Assembly (NCBI GenBank): GCA_030150565.1
Contig: JASLFR010000101.1
Span: 1 to 8,359 of the forward strand
Direction of reading: 5' to 3'
Length of the DNA: 8,359 nucleotides
DNA from: Cardiobacteriales bacterium
GTDB lineage: Bacteria; Pseudomonadota; Gammaproteobacteria; Cardiobacteriales; Wohlfahrtiimonadaceae
Shown: one piece after another, positions 6,922 through 8,359 of the stretch
Layout of the letters: each line of letters begins with the position of its first letter
Numbering within the stretch: the stretch's first letter is position 1
Program-made: the position numbers and the translations under genes
Notes under the pieces: model-generated
Database searches by the model: none
Seen by the model: only the letters and a program-made list of their open reading frames with translations
Told to the model about the DNA's origin: nothing

Positions 6922-8359
6922 ATGATTAAAGAACAAGATATAAAACTATTTCACAGCGAGGCCGATAACGACTTCCCAGAGGCGGGGGGAAAGATCACGG
7001 GGCGCGAAGTGGTGGGCGGCCAAGTCAACGCCCTGTTTGGAGGCGTTAATGAAATTGAAAGAATTACGGGCAAGCTCTCAATGCGAAAAATATATGCGGG
7101 CGTTAAGTCTTACGGCGACCCGCTAACAGATGAGGAGGGAAAGGAGATCACGGGAGCAGATGGCGAGCCAATTATCGTGCCGGAAACCCTCGCGAGCGCT
7201 TCAATGATTGTTGACAGCCTCCCCAAAGACCCCAAAATCCACGCCACATTATTTACCACTAACGACCATGCGGACATTCGAGAGGAGGCGGAGGGCTATA
7301 TCGTTAATTATTTGACGAAGGCGGCGCGCTTCCCCGGGCAAATCTATGAAAAGCAGGTAAAAGGGCAAAAGAATTTGCGCTTGGTGAATAAACCAGAAGA
7401 CCGCACCCCAAAAGTGGGCGACGGCTTTTGCCTTATTTCAGATGAAGGAAAGCCCACAGAAAAAGAGCAATATATAAAAATCTCAAAAGTTGAGACCGAG
7501 ATCAGGAACATCAGATTCCCAGAGCTTAATAACGTTGTTTTACCCTATAAATTTATGACGCTAGAGCTCACGACGGCGCTAGAGTATGATTTTGACGGCG
7601 GCCCGCTCTCACCTTACGAGAACACGACGGGGCGCGCAATTTGCCGAGAGACGACGGTTGTCGATGCGGCGCGCTACTACAGTGCTAAAAAGACAAAAAA
7701 AGAGGTAAAAAAAGGGGATTTAAAAATCAACATCGGCAGCCCCTTCTCTCAATTGGTGCCGGCACAATTTAGCAATATTTTAGTGAATGACGCCCAAGCG
7801 GGGGCAAATATGGCCCCAACCGTTAAGGGGGAGACGATTAGCCAGACGATGGCGGGCGGGGTTGCCCCTATGGCGCGCTACTTTTTAGCGGGAGGCGTTA
7901 CGCCGGGCTCGCTCTCTTTACGGGTGGGCGCTTCCACCATCACCGACAATTCGGGCCATTTAATCCACAACGACAACCAGATCGGCACGATTGACTACGG
8001 GAACGGCTTTTTATTCTTTGGGGAGACCGCGCCCAATTTAAGCGGAAATATTACCGCCACATGGAAAGCAGGCAGCCGCCCTATTGCAGGAAGCGAAACT
8101 GTCACCGTGACAATTGAGGAGGCGAACAGGCGGGAAAGCTACTCTCTTACGTTAGAGCCAGCACCCGCCCCCGGTGCTTTAAATATCTCTTTTAAATCGT
8201 TGGGCAATTGGTACGAACTGAAAGACAACGGCACGGGAGAGCTTGTAGCAGAGGAGAGCGGCGCGGGCGTTGGGGTGATTGATTATGTAACTGGAACGGC
8301 GAGCATTACGCTCTCAGAGCTTCCAGACGTTGGGAGCTCCATTATTTACACATGGAGCG
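6922..8359 (+). CDS. Large central tail/hub protein with tandem beta-sandwich-like modules (3' truncated)
   Basis: The frame opens at ATG 6922 and stays open to the window edge (479 codons, no stop). The first about 310 residues look like the N-terminal part of the large tail protein found after the tape measure in D3112/B3-like modules: MIKEQDIKLFHSE, a Gly-rich stretch, MRKIYAGVKS near 54-63, PKDPKIHATLF, then strand-rich sequence with YYSAKKTKKEVKKGD. The family match is from memory. From about 326 onward there are two divergent modules, each with PG(S/A)L, an IDYxxG turn and a closing T-W strand, suggesting Ig- or fibronectin-like beta-sandwiches. The likely role is the tail hub or host-facing tip. 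Codon use differs sharply from all upstream genes (GGC and GAC preferred). The full length is probably much greater, as such proteins commonly run to many hundreds of residues. Confidence 0.8.
   Translation, partial: MIKEQDIKLFHSEADNDFPEAGGKITGREVVGGQVNALFGGVNEIERITGKLSMRKIYAGVKSYGDPLTDEEGKEITGADGEPIIVPETLASASMIVDSLPKDPKIHATLFTTNDHADIREEAEGYIVNYLTKAARFPGQIYEKQVKGQKNLRLVNKPEDRTPKVGDGFCLISDEGKPTEKEQYIKISKVETEIRNIRFPELNNVVLPYKFMTLELTTALEYDFDGGPLSPYENTTGRAICRETTVVDAARYYSAKKTKKEVKKGDLKINIGSPFSQLVPAQFSNILVNDAQAGANMAPTVKGETISQTMAGGVAPMARYFLAGGVTPGSLSLRVGASTITDNSGHLIHNDNQIGTIDYGNGFLFFGETAPNLSGNITATWKAGSRPIAGSETVTVTIEEANRRESYSLTLEPAPAPGALNISFKSLGNWYELKDNGTGELVAEESGAGVGVIDYVTGTASITLSELPDVGSSIIYTWS
7903..8064 (+). 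repeat. Beta-sandwich-like module 1 in the central tail protein
   Basis: Residues 328-381. Anchors are PGSL (328-331), a Gly/Asn turn (DNSG), IDYGNG (357-362) and the closing strand ITATW (377-381). The same anchors recur about 90 residues later. This is a protein-level repeat and is not conserved in DNA. Confidence 0.6.
8170..8355 (+). repeat. Beta-sandwich-like module 2 in the central tail protein
   Basis: Residues 417-478. Anchors are PGAL (417-420), DNGTG (435-439), IDYVTG (453-458) and the closing strand IIYTW (474-478). The distance from IDY to TW is 22 residues here and 21 in module 1. More copies may follow beyond the window. Confidence 0.6.

Noticed and set aside
1..8359. Defence system, toxin-antitoxin, integrase, tRNA, CRISPR or insertion sequence cargo
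   Set aside because: Every long forward frame fits phage head-tail or tail structure. I see no spacer-repeat periodicity, cloverleaf, terminal inverted repeats or recombinase motif.

Overview
This window is the tail-morphogenesis part of a late operon from a long-tailed, non-contractile (siphovirus-type) phage or prophage. Everything is on the + strand. The genes overlap or abut, except for one 64-base gap that holds a terminator. Base composition is moderate and leans AT in the first 6.9 kb, with GAT-rich, GGA/GGG-rich codon use. Together with the lambda-like gene order, this suggests a prophage of a lower-GC gammaproteobacterium. No host marker is present, so the host is a guess.

Layout: the 3' end of an unidentified gene (to 112); a gpFII-sized head-tail joining protein (105-449); a minor tail protein Z-like tail-completion protein (446-1003); a tail-terminator candidate in the gpU position (1000-1494); the major tail tube protein (1507-2271); a rho-independent terminator (2289-2315); a 1388-residue TP901-type tape measure protein (2336-6502); a 140-residue tail-tip-type protein (6499-6921); and the first 479 codons of a large central tail/hub protein that runs off the right edge (6922 to end). 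This last gene resembles the big tail proteins of D3112/B3-like (Mu-like siphophage) tail modules as I remember them.

How they work together: the first products close the filled head and cap the tail. The tube protein polymerises around the tape measure, whose length sets tail length (roughly 200 nm at about 0.15 nm per residue). The products after the tape measure build the tail tip that meets the host.

I found no defence system, CRISPR array, tRNA, integrase or insertion sequence. The points worth a second look are the terminator between tube and tape measure, the missing tail-assembly chaperone frameshift gene, a sharp codon-use change at 6922, an apparent beta-sandwich motif shared between the tube and the hub protein, a 14-bp in-frame repeat bracketing that motif in the tube, and paired A7 tracts in the last gene.
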